64,000 bases of DNA. It comes from Jannaschia pohangensis (GTDB taxonomy: Bacteria; Pseudomonadota; Alphaproteobacteria; Rhodobacterales; Rhodobacteraceae). A program made the translations under genes and the position numbers. The DNA lies in assembly GCF_900113875.1 (NCBI RefSeq), contig NZ_FORA01000001.1, positions 434,001-498,000 on the forward strand, in the 5' to 3' direction. A model generated the notes under the pieces. The model worked only from the letters and a program-made list of their open reading frames with translations, was not told where the DNA came from and searched no databases. Positions 16,446 to 25,006 of this stretch are shown here, piece after piece (position 1 is the first letter of the stretch; every line of letters starts with the position of its first letter).

Positions 16446-17285
16446 ATGGAACCCCGGTCCCGCTCATTCTATGTGCTGGCCGCCTTTTTCGGGCTGTTCC
16501 TGCTGTTCCTCTATGGGCCGACGATCACCATCGCGATCCTGTCGTTCCAGGGCCCGGGCGGCGGCCTGACCTTCCCCATGCGCGGCACGTCGCTCCACTG
16601 GTTCCGCGACCTTTTCGAGCAACAGGCCGTGGGCGACATATGGGGAAGTTTTCGGCGCAGCTTTGCCCTGGGCCTGATGGTCATGGTGACCACGGTCGTC
16701 GTCTCGGTCATGGGCGGGCTGGCGTTCCGCAAACGGTTTCCGGGGTCGGGCATGGTGTTCTACCTCATCATCACCTCGCTTGTGATTCCGTCGATCCTGA
16801 TCTCGCTCGGCGTGGGCCTGATGTTCAGCCAGTCGGGAATGACGGTCCACTGGGCCACGTCGGGTTTCGGATCGCAGCTGACCTGGACCCTGCCCTTCGG
16901 CCTGCTCATCATGTTCGCCGTCTTCAACCGCTTCGACAAAAGCTATGAGGAGGCCGCCCGCGATCTGGGCGCGACCCCGTGGCAGACGTTGCGCCATGTC
17001 GTCCTGCCGATCATTGCGCCGTCGCTGATCGGGGTGGCGCTGTTCGGCTTCACGCTCAGCTATGACGAATTCGCACGGACCCTGCTGACCGCCGGAAGCT
17101 ATAACACCCTGCCGCTCGAAATCTTCGGGATGACCACGAATGTGACGACGCCGGTTCTCTATGCGCTTGGCACGCTGACGACGGTGTTTTCGCTCATCAT
17201 GATCGGCGTCTTTCTGGCGTTGGCGTGGCTTGGGGCGCGACGCCGCGCGCGGGCGGGGTCGGACGCGGGCGACGGGCTGGCATGA
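16446..17285 (+). CDS. ABC transporter permease, PotC-like
   Basis: This 279-residue inner-membrane permease carries an N-terminal membrane segment (FYVLAAFFGLFLLFLYG) and an EAA loop reading YEEAARDLGATPWQTLRHVVLP near residues 163-184. It is the second half of the transmembrane channel together with the PotB-like gene, which ends immediately before it. Its stop codon overlaps the start of the racemase gene by 4 bp, so the enzyme is produced together with the transporter. Confidence 0.92.
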   Translation: MEPRSRSFYVLAAFFGLFLLFLYGPTITIAILSFQGPGGGLTFPMRGTSLHWFRDLFEQQAVGDIWGSFRRSFALGLMVMVTTVVVSVMGGLAFRKRFPGSGMVFYLIITSLVIPSILISLGVGLMFSQSGMTVHWATSGFGSQLTWTLPFGLLIMFAVFNRFDKSYEEAARDLGATPWQTLRHVVLPIIAPSLIGVALFGFTLSYDEFARTLLTAGSYNTLPLEIFGMTTNVTTPVLYALGTLTTVFSLIMIGVFLALAWLGARRRARAGSDAGDGLA

Positions 17286-17914
17286 TCGTCCTGATCAACC
17301 CAAACAGCACCGTGTCGATGACCGAAGCAATGCTGCGCACCGCCCGCGAAACCGTCCCCACGGCCGCGTTCGAGGGGTGGACGTCCCACGATGGCCCGCC
17401 CGCGATCCAGGGGCGCGAGGATGGCGAGGTCGCGACGCCGCCCCTCCTTGACCTCGTGGCCCGAGCGTCGGACGCAGGCGCGTGCGCGATCATCATCGCC
17501 TGTTTCGACGACACCGCGCTGGCCCAGGCGCGCAAGCTGGCCGCCTGCCCCGTGATCGGGATCGGTCAGGCCGCATATCACATGGCCGCCATGGCCGCCG
17601 AGCGGTTCTCGGTCGTCACCACGCTGCCGGTGTCGGTGCCCATCCTTGAAGAAAACATTTTCGCCTACGGTCTTGGCGGCCAATTGGGTCGGGTGCGCGC
17701 CAGCAACGTGCCCGTCCTGCACCTCGAGGCGGCAGCCGATGCCACGGAGCGCGTGTTGGCCGAGATCATCGCCGCCGACCGCGAAGACGGGGTCCGCGCC
17801 GTGGTGCTGGGATGTGGCGGCATGGTCGACATCGCGCGCCACGCCAAGGGCCGGACCCGCGCGCGTCTGATCGACGGGGTCCGGGCGGCGGCGCTGATCG
17901 CCAGCGGCCTCTGA
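17282..17914 (+). CDS. Asp/Glu/hydantoin racemase family protein (HyuE-like)
   Basis: This 210-residue protein opens MIVLINPNSTVSMTEAML, a hallmark of hydantoin racemases, and has the two catalytic cysteines in IIACFDD (about residue 77) and VVLGCGGM (about residue 179). Hydantoin racemases interconvert D- and L-5-substituted hydantoins by two-base chemistry. The ATG at 17282 overlaps the permease stop (ATGA). An ATG at 17225 lies inside the permease gene and is rejected. Being in a transporter operon a few kilobases from HyuA/HyuB suggests that imported hydantoins or related cyclic amides are racemised and then opened. Allantoin racemases are a close alternative. Confidence 0.87.
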   Translation: MIVLINPNSTVSMTEAMLRTARETVPTAAFEGWTSHDGPPAIQGREDGEVATPPLLDLVARASDAGACAIIIACFDDTALAQARKLAACPVIGIGQAAYHMAAMAAERFSVVTTLPVSVPILEENIFAYGLGGQLGRVRASNVPVLHLEAAADATERVLAEIIAADREDGVRAVVLGCGGMVDIARHAKGRTRARLIDGVRAAALIASGL

Positions 17915-17934
17915 CCGGGGCGCAAACCGCCCGG
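17915..17934 (+). terminator. Hairpin directly after the racemase gene
   Basis: CCGGG(G)CG pairs with CGCCCGG around a 5-nt CAAAC loop with one bulged G, starting right at the racemase stop. There is no clear U-tract, so efficiency is doubtful. It may mark the end of the hydantoin-type operon before the MATE promoter. Confidence 0.35.
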
Positions 17935-17938
17935 CAAA

Positions 17939-17950
17939 CTTGTATACCAG
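17939..17950. promoter_or_regulatory. GTATAC-centred operator upstream of MATE gene
   Basis: CTTGTATACCAG is a near-perfect palindrome, with one mismatched pair, located 61 bp before the MATE start. The stretch GTATACCAGTTTC (17942-17954) is identical over 13 bp to the site in front of the kdgF-like gene (35102-35114) and its core matches the alg promoter palindrome. It is probably a binding site of the GntR regulator encoded at 19369-20052. Confidence 0.6.
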
Positions 17951-18010
17951 TTTCCATCGTGTAGGGATGGCGCCAGCATCCGGACGCGACGCAAACCTCG
18001 GGCACGACAC

Positions 18011-19372
18011 ATGACTTCGGAAAAGACGGTCGGCGACATCTATGCCGTGGCCTGGCCGCTGGCCCTCAAGGCCATCATGCTGCACGGCATCGTCGTCATC
18101 GACGCCTATCTCATCTCGGCCCTGGGCGAAGCGGCGCTGGCGGCCATGGGCCTGGCCGGGGCGCTTGTCGGGCTGTTGCTCGGCTTGCTCGTCGCCTTTT
18201 CCAACGCGACGCAGATCCGCATCGCGCAATCCTTCGGCATCCCCGACCCGGCGGTCCGCGAGGTCGGCCTGAAATCTGCCCTCGCAAGCGGCCTGACCAT
18301 CAACCTCGTCTCGATCCTGCTCGGGTTGGTTTTCGTCGCCCTGTTCGGCCCCATGATCCTGCGCGGTTTTGCCCAGACCCCCTGGATCGCGGAACAGGCG
18401 CAGGCCTATCTGACCATCTTCGCCCTCGTCGTCGTGGCCGAGGCGTTCGGCCAAAGCCTCGACAGCTATTTCAACGGCTGCGGGCGCACCAAGCTGACGT
18501 TTTCCAGCTATCTCATCTCGATGCCCGTCAACGTCGGGGTCAGCATCGTGCTGATCCACGGCCTCCTTGGGGCGCCCGAACTGGGCGTCGCCGGGGCCGC
18601 CTGGGGCAGTGCGGCGGGCGCGATCCTGCGGGCGCTGTTCCTCGGGGTGCAGCTCCAGCGTCAGAACCGGTTCTTCCGCGATGTGGCGGGTTGGGCGCGC
18701 GGGCGCTTTGGTTGGGCCCTGCGGCGGCACTTTGCCTTTTCCTGGCCCATTGCGGCCACCTTCCTCAGCATGTCGGTCGGCACACAGGTCTGCGTGCTGA
18801 TCTATGCCAGGATGGACATCACCGATTTCGCGGCCATCACCCTGATCATGCCCTGGGTTCAGGTCGCGGGCACCTTCGGCATGGCCTGGGCGCAGGCAAC
18901 CGGCATCATCGTGGCGCAGCTTCTGGGGGCGTCCCTGGCCGAAGATGCGCTGGACAGCTTTCTCAGCCGCGCCTGGCGGGTCGCCTTCCTCGCCGCCGGT
19001 GTCGTCGCGGCGGTCTATCTGACGATCTGTCTCGCCTCCCCTTGGCTCTATCCCGATCTGGAGGCGCAGACCCGAACGGCGCTGATGCTGTTCCTGCCGA
19101 CGCTGCTTCTGCTGCCGTTTCCAAAGGGGTCGAACGCGATCTGCGGTCAGACCCTGCGCGCGTCGGGCGACACGTTCCACGTGATGAACATCTTCATCGC
19201 CGGGCAATGGCTCTTCAAGGTGCCGATGACCCTGTTGTTCGTGGTGGTCCTGGACCTGTCCGTGGGATGGGTCTTTGCGCTGTTCCTGTTCGAGGAGCTG
19301 GTGAAGTTCCCGCCCTTCCACCTGCGCCTGTTCAAGGGCGGATGGAAGCGTGCGGACGTGCAGGCGGATTAA
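18011..19372 (+). CDS. MATE-family transporter
   Basis: This 453-residue membrane protein has about 12 hydrophobic segments in two repeats, as in multidrug and toxin extrusion carriers that exchange cations for organic solutes. N-terminal landmarks are VAWPLALKAIMLHGIVVIDAYLIS and a middle loop PWVQVAGTFGMAWAQATG. It is a single-gene unit whose stop overlaps the stop of the convergent GntR gene by a few bases. Its promoter shares an operator-like motif with the uronate genes. That context suggests a role in handling uronate or sugar-acid metabolites rather than drugs, but this is inference. Confidence 0.85.
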   Translation: MTSEKTVGDIYAVAWPLALKAIMLHGIVVIDAYLISALGEAALAAMGLAGALVGLLLGLLVAFSNATQIRIAQSFGIPDPAVREVGLKSALASGLTINLVSILLGLVFVALFGPMILRGFAQTPWIAEQAQAYLTIFALVVVAEAFGQSLDSYFNGCGRTKLTFSSYLISMPVNVGVSIVLIHGLLGAPELGVAGAAWGSAAGAILRALFLGVQLQRQNRFFRDVAGWARGRFGWALRRHFAFSWPIAATFLSMSVGTQVCVLIYARMDITDFAAITLIMPWVQVAGTFGMAWAQATGIIVAQLLGASLAEDALDSFLSRAWRVAFLAAGVVAAVYLTICLASPWLYPDLEAQTRTALMLFLPTLLLLPFPKGSNAICGQTLRASGDTFHVMNIFIAGQWLFKVPMTLLFVVVLDLSVGWVFALFLFEELVKFPPFHLRLFKGGWKRADVQAD

Positions 19373-20052
19373 TCGTCGAAGTAATCGGGGTTCCGGTCCA
19401 GGATCGCGTCGATGGTGGCATCCAGGCGCGACAGATGGATCATCCCCGCCTCGACCGCTCTTTCGGCATCACCGTTTTTCAGGCTGCTGCAGATCGCGGT
19501 GTGATCGTCCAGAAGCTGCCCCATCCGGTCTTCCTTGGCGATGCTGAGCCTGCACAGACGGTCGACGCTGGCCTTCTGGACGGCGATGATCTCGAACGCC
19601 CAATCGACGCGCGCGACTTTGCACAGGGCCTTGTGGAACGCATAGTCGAGCTGGCCGAAGACCTCGTAATCGCCATCTGCCACGGCCATGGCCTGCTGCG
19701 CCAAGGCTGCATCCAGCAACGCGTGATCTGCGGGCGTCGCCGTGCGGGCGGCCCGGCGCAGCACCTCGGCTTCGACGCAAGACCGGATGAAGCGCGACTT
19801 GGTCGTCTCGCGCACCGAAAAGCGCTTCACCTCGGTTGCCTTCTGCGGCCGGATCAGCAGCAGATCGAGGTTGGCAAGCCGACTGAAGGCGTCGCGGACC
19901 GGTTGGCGCGACACGCCGAAGCGCGTAGCGATATCCGCCTCGGAAATCTTGTCGCCCGGCAGCAACTCAAGCGAGACGATGGCCTCGTGCAGGTGATCAA
20001 ACACCACGTCGACGCTTGTCCGGCGGTCCCTTGGTCGGGTTATTGTTGCCAT
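19369..20052 (-). CDS. GntR-family regulator (FCD), likely uronate/alginate repressor
   Basis: This 227-residue protein has a winged-helix domain (ISEADIATRFGVSRQPVRDAFSRL near residues 36-59) and an all-helical FCD domain containing LDYAFHKALCKVAR and DDHTAICSSL, which supply the metal-ligand histidines. The start at 20052 is supported by GGAGGAC upstream. It is divergent from the alg-type ABC operon and convergent with MATE. Related regulators such as UxuR/ExuR bind sites with GGTATACC-like centres, and three such sites lie in this locus (17939, 20243, 35091). I infer that it represses these promoters until a uronate product such as KDG or DEH is present. Confidence 0.85.
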   Translation of the reverse strand: MATITRPRDRRTSVDVVFDHLHEAIVSLELLPGDKISEADIATRFGVSRQPVRDAFSRLANLDLLLIRPQKATEVKRFSVRETTKSRFIRSCVEAEVLRRAARTATPADHALLDAALAQQAMAVADGDYEVFGQLDYAFHKALCKVARVDWAFEIIAVQKASVDRLCRLSIAKEDRMGQLLDDHTAICSSLKNGDAERAVEAGMIHLSRLDATIDAILDRNPDYFDD

Positions 20053-20360
20053 CTGGCCGTCCTCCGAAGTCCGTCAACGAGTCTGTGGTGTGGCGCGCGC
20101 CGGTCCGCATTCGCTTGCCGCAAAGGCCCTCGGTCGATCCCCCAAGGCGGAAATCGCGAGATGAGCCACCACCGCACGCGGAATCGTCCTGCGGACCTTC
20201 GCCCCGGGATGAGTAAAAAGGACGTCTGGCGAAAAATCAATACTAGTATACTAGCTAGATTAGACTAGTATTCCACTTAGGGAATCCGAATCGTGCCGTC
20301 GAAAGATCGGTCGGTCGGACAGGGTACTTCGTCCATGGATTTGGGCGCGCGGGAGGGGTC
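20053..20360. promoter_or_regulatory. Divergent control region, GntR and alg-type operon
   Basis: This 308-bp gap has no convincing gene. It contains CTAGTATACTAG, a perfect 12-bp palindrome at 20243-20254. Around it lies a larger inverted repeat with perfect 9-bp arms AATACTAGT (20239-20247) and ACTAGTATT (20264-20272). This AT-rich patch contrasts with its GC-rich surroundings and probably overlaps the alg promoter. The ribosome site GGAGGGG directly precedes the ATPase start at 20361. Confidence 0.65.
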
Positions 20361-21464
20361 ATGGCAGGCGTCCAGCTTGAGAATATCGTGAAGGCCTATG
20401 GCGGTCTGCAAGTCGTCCACGGTATCGACCTGGAGGTCGAGGAGAAGGAATTCGTCGTCCTGGTCGGACCGTCCGGCTGCGGCAAGTCGACGACGCTGCG
20501 CATGATCGCGGGTCTCGAGGAAATCAGCGACGGCAAGCTCACCATCGACGGGCGCGTGATGAACCGCGTGGCCCCCAAGGACCGCGACGTGGCGATGGTG
20601 TTCCAGAACTACGCCCTCTATCCCCATCTGAACGTGGCCGAGAACATCGCCTTCGGCCTTCGTATCCGCAAGGAAAGCAAGCAGCATATCGACGATGCCG
20701 TGGCCGAGGTCGGCGGCATCCTGGGCCTCACCGAATACCTTGATCGCCGTCCGGCCGATCTGTCGGGCGGGCAGCGTCAGCGCGTGGCCATGGGCCGTGC
20801 CATCGTGCGGCAGCCCAAGGTGTTCCTCTTTGACGAGCCGCTTTCCAACCTTGACGCCAAGCTGCGCACGCAGATGCGCGCCGAGATCAAGCGCCTTCAC
20901 AAACGTCTGGGCGCGACCAGCATCTATGTGACCCACGACCAGGTCGAGGCGATGACGCTGGCCGACCGGATCGTGGTGATGAACGATGGCCGGATCGAAC
21001 AGATCGGCAGCCCGATGGAATTGTTCCTGAACCCTGCGAATTCCTTTGTCGCGGGCTTCCTGGGCGCGCCGCCCATGAACCAGATCAAGGCGAGCATCGT
21101 GAACGGCACCGATGGCCCCGTGGCCAGTTTCGCGGGCCAGAAGATCGCGCTCGCCCACCTGCCCGGCCTTCAGAACGCCGAAGGGCGCGAGGTGATCGTC
21201 GGCATCCGCCCAGAATACGCACAGATCGTCACCGAACCGCGCGACGGCGCGGTGATGGCCGACCTCGACCTGGTGGAAACCCTTGGATCCGAGGCGCTGC
21301 TGCACATGACCGTCGGCGGCGACCCCTTCGTGATCCGCACCGAAACGCTCGGTAACATCGCTACGCTGGACGCCGTCCGGGGGTTCACGGCGGCGCCCGA
21401 GCTGATCAAGGTGTTCGATGCCCAAACGGGAATGGCCCTGTCGGGTCAGATCCGCGTCGAATGA
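20361..21464 (+). CDS. ABC transporter ATPase, AlgS/UgpC-like
   Basis: This 367-residue ATPase belongs to the sugar-importer (MsmX/UgpC/AlgS) class. It has Walker A (GPSGCGKSTT near residues 38-47), the Q-loop (VFQNYALYPHL), the signature LSGGQRQR, Walker B (VFLFDEPLSNLD), the H-loop (YVTHDQVEAM) and a C-terminal OB-fold domain (VIVGIRPEYA). It is the first gene of the operon and its stop overlaps the permease start by 4 bp. With the two Lpl-type permeases and the AlgQ-like binding protein it matches the alginate-oligosaccharide importer architecture known from Sphingomonas A1 and Agrobacterium. Confidence 0.9.
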   Translation: MAGVQLENIVKAYGGLQVVHGIDLEVEEKEFVVLVGPSGCGKSTTLRMIAGLEEISDGKLTIDGRVMNRVAPKDRDVAMVFQNYALYPHLNVAENIAFGLRIRKESKQHIDDAVAEVGGILGLTEYLDRRPADLSGGQRQRVAMGRAIVRQPKVFLFDEPLSNLDAKLRTQMRAEIKRLHKRLGATSIYVTHDQVEAMTLADRIVVMNDGRIEQIGSPMELFLNPANSFVAGFLGAPPMNQIKASIVNGTDGPVASFAGQKIALAHLPGLQNAEGREVIVGIRPEYAQIVTEPRDGAVMADLDLVETLGSEALLHMTVGGDPFVIRTETLGNIATLDAVRGFTAAPELIKVFDAQTGMALSGQIRVE

Positions 21465-22456
21465 GCGTGACCGGCAACAAGGTCGGTGGCTCGACCGAAG
21501 AGCTCGTGATCGGGGCAAGCGAGGCGCTGCGCGACCGCAAGGCCGGGCGTGGCGCCCTGATCGTCGATCACATGCGGCGCGAATGGCAGCTTTACGTGAT
21601 GCTGCTGCCGACGATCATCTGGCTGCTCGTGTTCCTCTACAAGCCGATGTACGGGCTTCAGATCGCCTTCAAGGACTACAGCGTCTTCCGGGGCATCGAC
21701 GGCTCACCCTGGATCGGGCTCACGCATTTCGAGACGTTGTTCAACAACGACCAGTTCCTGCGCGCGCTCAAGAACACCGTCTACATCAGTTTCCTGAGCC
21801 TTCTGTTCGGCTTTCCCATGCCGATCCTCCTGGCGCTAATGTTCAACGAAGTCCTGAACCAGTGGTTCAAGAAGGCCGCGCAAACCATTGTTTATCTTCC
21901 ACACTTCATTTCGTCGGTTATCATCGCGGGCATCGTAATCACGGCCTTCTCGCCCTCGGCGGGTATCGTGAACACCATCCTCGGGTGGTTCGGCCTCGAC
22001 TCGATCTACTTCCTGACCAAGCCCGAATGGTTCCGGCCCATCTTCGTCGGCACCACCATCTGGCAGGAGGCGGGATTCCAATCCATCGTCTATCTGGCAG
22101 CCATCGCGGGCGTGTCGCCCACGCTCTACGAATCCGCCGTCGTGGACGGGGCCAGCCGCTGGCAGATGATGTGGAAGATCACCATTCCCACGATCATGCC
22201 GACGATCATCATCATGCTGATCATCCGCATCGGCAACATGCTCGAAGTGTCGTTCGAGATGATCATCCTGCTCTATCAGCCGGCCACCTATGCCACGGCG
22301 GATGTCGTCAACACCTTCATCTACCGTCAGGGTCTGTTGGGCGGGCAATACGACGTTGCCGCCGCTGCCGGCCTGTTCAACGCCGTCGTGGCCTTCGTGC
22401 TGGTGATCGGCGCGAACGCGGTCTCCAAGCGCTATTCGCGCACGTCGCTGTGGTGA
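21461..22456 (+). CDS. ABC permease, AlgM1/LplB-like
   Basis: This 331-residue inner-membrane permease has an approximately 45-residue N-terminal cytoplasmic extension, then MLLPTIIWLLVFLYKPMYGLQIAFKDY, which is highly characteristic of LplB/AlgM1 proteins. The EAA loop reads YESAVVDGASRWQMMWKITIP. It forms the channel with the next gene, AlgM2-like. The start codon overlaps the ATPase stop (21461-21464). By analogy with AlgM1 it would import oligosaccharides of uronic acids. Confidence 0.9.
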   Translation: MSVTGNKVGGSTEELVIGASEALRDRKAGRGALIVDHMRREWQLYVMLLPTIIWLLVFLYKPMYGLQIAFKDYSVFRGIDGSPWIGLTHFETLFNNDQFLRALKNTVYISFLSLLFGFPMPILLALMFNEVLNQWFKKAAQTIVYLPHFISSVIIAGIVITAFSPSAGIVNTILGWFGLDSIYFLTKPEWFRPIFVGTTIWQEAGFQSIVYLAAIAGVSPTLYESAVVDGASRWQMMWKITIPTIMPTIIIMLIIRIGNMLEVSFEMIILLYQPATYATADVVNTFIYRQGLLGGQYDVAAAAGLFNAVVAFVLVIGANAVSKRYSRTSLW

Positions 22457-22466
22457 GGGGGCCGAG

Positions 22467-23348
22467 ATGACCAACATGAACCTCTATTCACGTGGCGACC
22501 GGGTTTTCGTCGTCCTGAACATGGTGCTGATCGGGCTTTTCACGATCTCGACGCTCTATCCGTTCATCTACATCGCGTCGCTGTCGATGTCCTCGGCCTT
22601 CGAGGCGCGGGCAGGCAATGTCATCCTGACGCCGGTCGGCTTCACGCTCGAGGCCTATTCCCGCGTCCTGTCCGAGCCTGGCTTCTGGACGAGCTATGGC
22701 AACACCTTCATCTACACCATCGGCGGCACTCTGATGAGCCTCGCGTTCATCATCCCCGGGGCCTATGCCCTGTCGCGTCCGCAGCTTTTCGGACGCCGGT
22801 TCTGGAACCTGATGGTGGCCTTCACCATGTGGTTCAACGCGGGCCTGATCCCGTTCTTCCTGAACTTCCGCGACCTGGGCCTTCTGGACAGCTATTTCGG
22901 CATCATCATCGGCTTCGCCGTCAACGGCTTCAACCTGATCCTGCTGCGCAACTTCTTCGAAGCGGTCCCGTCGAGCTTCGAGGAGGCGGCGCGGATGGAC
23001 GGCGCCTCCGAGTTTCAGGTTCTCTGGAAGGTCTATGTCCCGCTCGCCAAGCCCGCCATCGCCACGGTCGCGCTGTTTTGCATCGTGGGCCGCTGGAACG
23101 GCTTCTTCTGGGCCATGGTCCTGCTTCAGGACGAAGACAAGATCCCGCTCCAGGTCTACCTGCGCAAGGTAATCTCGCAGCTGGCCGACGACGAGGAGTT
23201 TGCGGCGTCCCTGCTCTCGGCAAACTACTCCATGGAAACGATCAGCGCGGCGATCATCGTCTGCTCGATCATCCCCGTCCTCATCATTTACCCGTTCGTT
23301 CAGAAATACTTTAACAAAGGTATCCTGATGGGCGGCGTGAAGGAATGA
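22467..23348 (+). CDS. ABC permease, AlgM2/LplC-like
   Basis: This 293-residue permease has six hydrophobic segments and an EAA loop, FEEAARMDGASEFQVLWKVYVPLAKP. The ending FVQKYFNKGILMGGVKE is the standard terminus of LplC/YtcP-type permeases. It follows AlgM1-like by 10 nt with a GAGGGGGCC ribosome site and precedes the binding-protein gene by 37 nt, which contains GGAGGAAAA. It is the second channel half of the putative alginate-oligosaccharide importer. Confidence 0.9.
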   Translation: MTNMNLYSRGDRVFVVLNMVLIGLFTISTLYPFIYIASLSMSSAFEARAGNVILTPVGFTLEAYSRVLSEPGFWTSYGNTFIYTIGGTLMSLAFIIPGAYALSRPQLFGRRFWNLMVAFTMWFNAGLIPFFLNFRDLGLLDSYFGIIIGFAVNGFNLILLRNFFEAVPSSFEEAARMDGASEFQVLWKVYVPLAKPAIATVALFCIVGRWNGFFWAMVLLQDEDKIPLQVYLRKVISQLADDEEFAASLLSANYSMETISAAIIVCSIIPVLIIYPFVQKYFNKGILMGGVKE

Positions 23349-23385
23349 CCAATGAAATCCACGCATATAACTCTGGGAGGAAAAC

Positions 23386-24930
23386 ATGCGACATCTGACA
23401 CTTGCAGCAGCTCTGCTCACCGCCACGGCCATGGCCGGGCCCGGCTTTGCCGACGGTCACCTGAGGATCGTCGACGAACCGCTGGAGCTGACGATCCACA
23501 TGCACTGGCGCCGTTCGCAGGGCTATCAGGAGGATTACCCGGTCGAGGCCGCGGCCGCCGAAATGACGGGCATCTCGCTCAAGGACGCCACCGTCGGCAC
23601 CAACACCACCGAAAGCCGCGAGGCGCACAACCTGCTGATCGCGTCGGGCAATATCCCCGACATCTTCGGCGGTGACGCGGTCCAGCAGTTCGTCAACGAA
23701 TTCGGTCCCCAAGGCGCCTTCCTGCCGCTCAACGACCTGATCGACGAGCATGCGCCCAACATCAAGGCCTTCATGGAGGAATATCCCGAGCGGTTCGCCG
23801 CCGTGACGGCCGCTGACGGCAACCTCTACTACATCCCCTATTTCCCGGATGGCTTCTTCGGACGCGCCTATTTCATCCGGCAGGACTGGCTCGATGCCCT
23901 GGGGCTGGAGCAGCCGCAAAATGTCGAGGAACTCAAAGCGGTGCTCGAAGCGTTCCGCGACCAGGATCCGAACGGCAACGGCCTCAAGGACGAGATCCCC
24001 TTCTTCGGGCGCGACTTCGAAGAGATGATCCGTCTCGTCACCCTTTGGGACGGACGGTCCTCGGGGTCGGACACCTATCACGACTTCCTGGTCGAGGACG
24101 GAAAGGTCACCCATCCCTACATCGGCGAAGGCTATCGTGAGGGCATGGCGAACCTGGCAGAGTGGTATGCCGAAGGCCTGATCGATCCGGAAATCTTCAC
24201 CCGGGGCAACCAGTCGCGCGACTATCTTCTGTCGGAGAACCTGGGCGGCATGACCCACGACTGGTTCGCATCGACCGCGGGCTACAACGACCGCCTCCAG
24301 GAAAGCATCGAAGGGTTCGCCTTCCTGCCGTTCATCCCGCCCGCCTCCATCTCGGGCGTGCGCATGGAGGAGCATCGTCGCATCCTGGTTAAACCGGACG
24401 GTTGGGCCATCGGCCACACCAACGAACACCCGGTCGAGACCATCAAGTACTTCGACTTCTGGTTCACCGAAGAAGGCCGCCGTCTGGGCAACTTCGGGAT
24501 CGAGGGCGTGCATTACGACATGGTCGACGGCAAGCCCATCTACAAGGACGAGGTCCTGAACAACGACCAGTCGGTCGCGGCCCAGATGTACGCCATCGGC
24601 GCGCAGATGTTCCGGGGCTATCAGCAGGACTACGAGTACGAGAAGCAGTGGACGAACCAGATCGCGCTGGACGGCATCGCCCTTTACGAGGCCGGCGACT
24701 ATCTTGTGCCCGACTTCCTGGGCGTGTCCTTCACTCCCGAAGAGCAGGCGGTCTATGACCGCTACTGGCCGACCATCCGGACCTACATGCTGGAGCGTCA
24801 ACAGGCTTGGATCCTCGGCACCGGCGACATCCGTGCGGAGTGGGACGACTACCTTGAAACCCTGAACGAGATGGGTCTCGACCAGGTTCTCGAGGTGATG
24901 AACGTCGCCTACGCACGTCAGGGCGGCTGA
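23386..24930 (+). CDS. Periplasmic oligosaccharide-binding protein, AlgQ/LplA-like
   Basis: This 514-residue protein has a Sec signal (MRHLTLAAALLTATAMAGPGFA, cleaved near residue 22) and no lipobox cysteine. Residues 194-203 read DPNGNGLKDE, followed by IPF. This is the calcium-binding loop seen in the alginate-binding proteins AlgQ1 and AlgQ2 of Sphingomonas A1, which are about the same size. It would capture unsaturated or saturated alginate oligosaccharides in the periplasm for the AlgM1M2SS-type importer. A 9-bp perfect hairpin lies 17 nt after its stop. The PL15 lyase gene follows. Confidence 0.87.
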   Translation: MRHLTLAAALLTATAMAGPGFADGHLRIVDEPLELTIHMHWRRSQGYQEDYPVEAAAAEMTGISLKDATVGTNTTESREAHNLLIASGNIPDIFGGDAVQQFVNEFGPQGAFLPLNDLIDEHAPNIKAFMEEYPERFAAVTAADGNLYYIPYFPDGFFGRAYFIRQDWLDALGLEQPQNVEELKAVLEAFRDQDPNGNGLKDEIPFFGRDFEEMIRLVTLWDGRSSGSDTYHDFLVEDGKVTHPYIGEGYREGMANLAEWYAEGLIDPEIFTRGNQSRDYLLSENLGGMTHDWFASTAGYNDRLQESIEGFAFLPFIPPASISGVRMEEHRRILVKPDGWAIGHTNEHPVETIKYFDFWFTEEGRRLGNFGIEGVHYDMVDGKPIYKDEVLNNDQSVAAQMYAIGAQMFRGYQQDYEYEKQWTNQIALDGIALYEAGDYLVPDFLGVSFTPEEQAVYDRYWPTIRTYMLERQQAWILGTGDIRAEWDDYLETLNEMGLDQVLEVMNVAYARQGG

Positions 24931-24946
24931 TCCTTCCCAGCCGACC

Positions 24947-24976
24947 ACGGGCGCGGCCTTTCCCGGTCGCGCCCGT
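24947..24976 (+). promoter_or_regulatory. Intercistronic hairpin after AlgQ-like gene
   Basis: ACGGGCGCG (24947-24955) pairs perfectly with CGCGCCCGT (24968-24976) around a 12-nt loop. The following sequence ATTCCGTTTCTCTG is only moderately T-rich, so the structure is likely to stabilise the upstream binding-protein mRNA or attenuate partially before the lyase gene at 25007. Confidence 0.65.
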
Positions 24977-25006
24977 ATTCCGTTTCTCTGTCCAGAAAGA
25001 CCTGCG

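Noticed and set aside
17159-19321. 720-codon minus-strand open frame opposite the racemase and MATE genes
   Set aside because: Composition is that of a reverse-frame shadow, while the plus-strand proteins are clearly recognisable.
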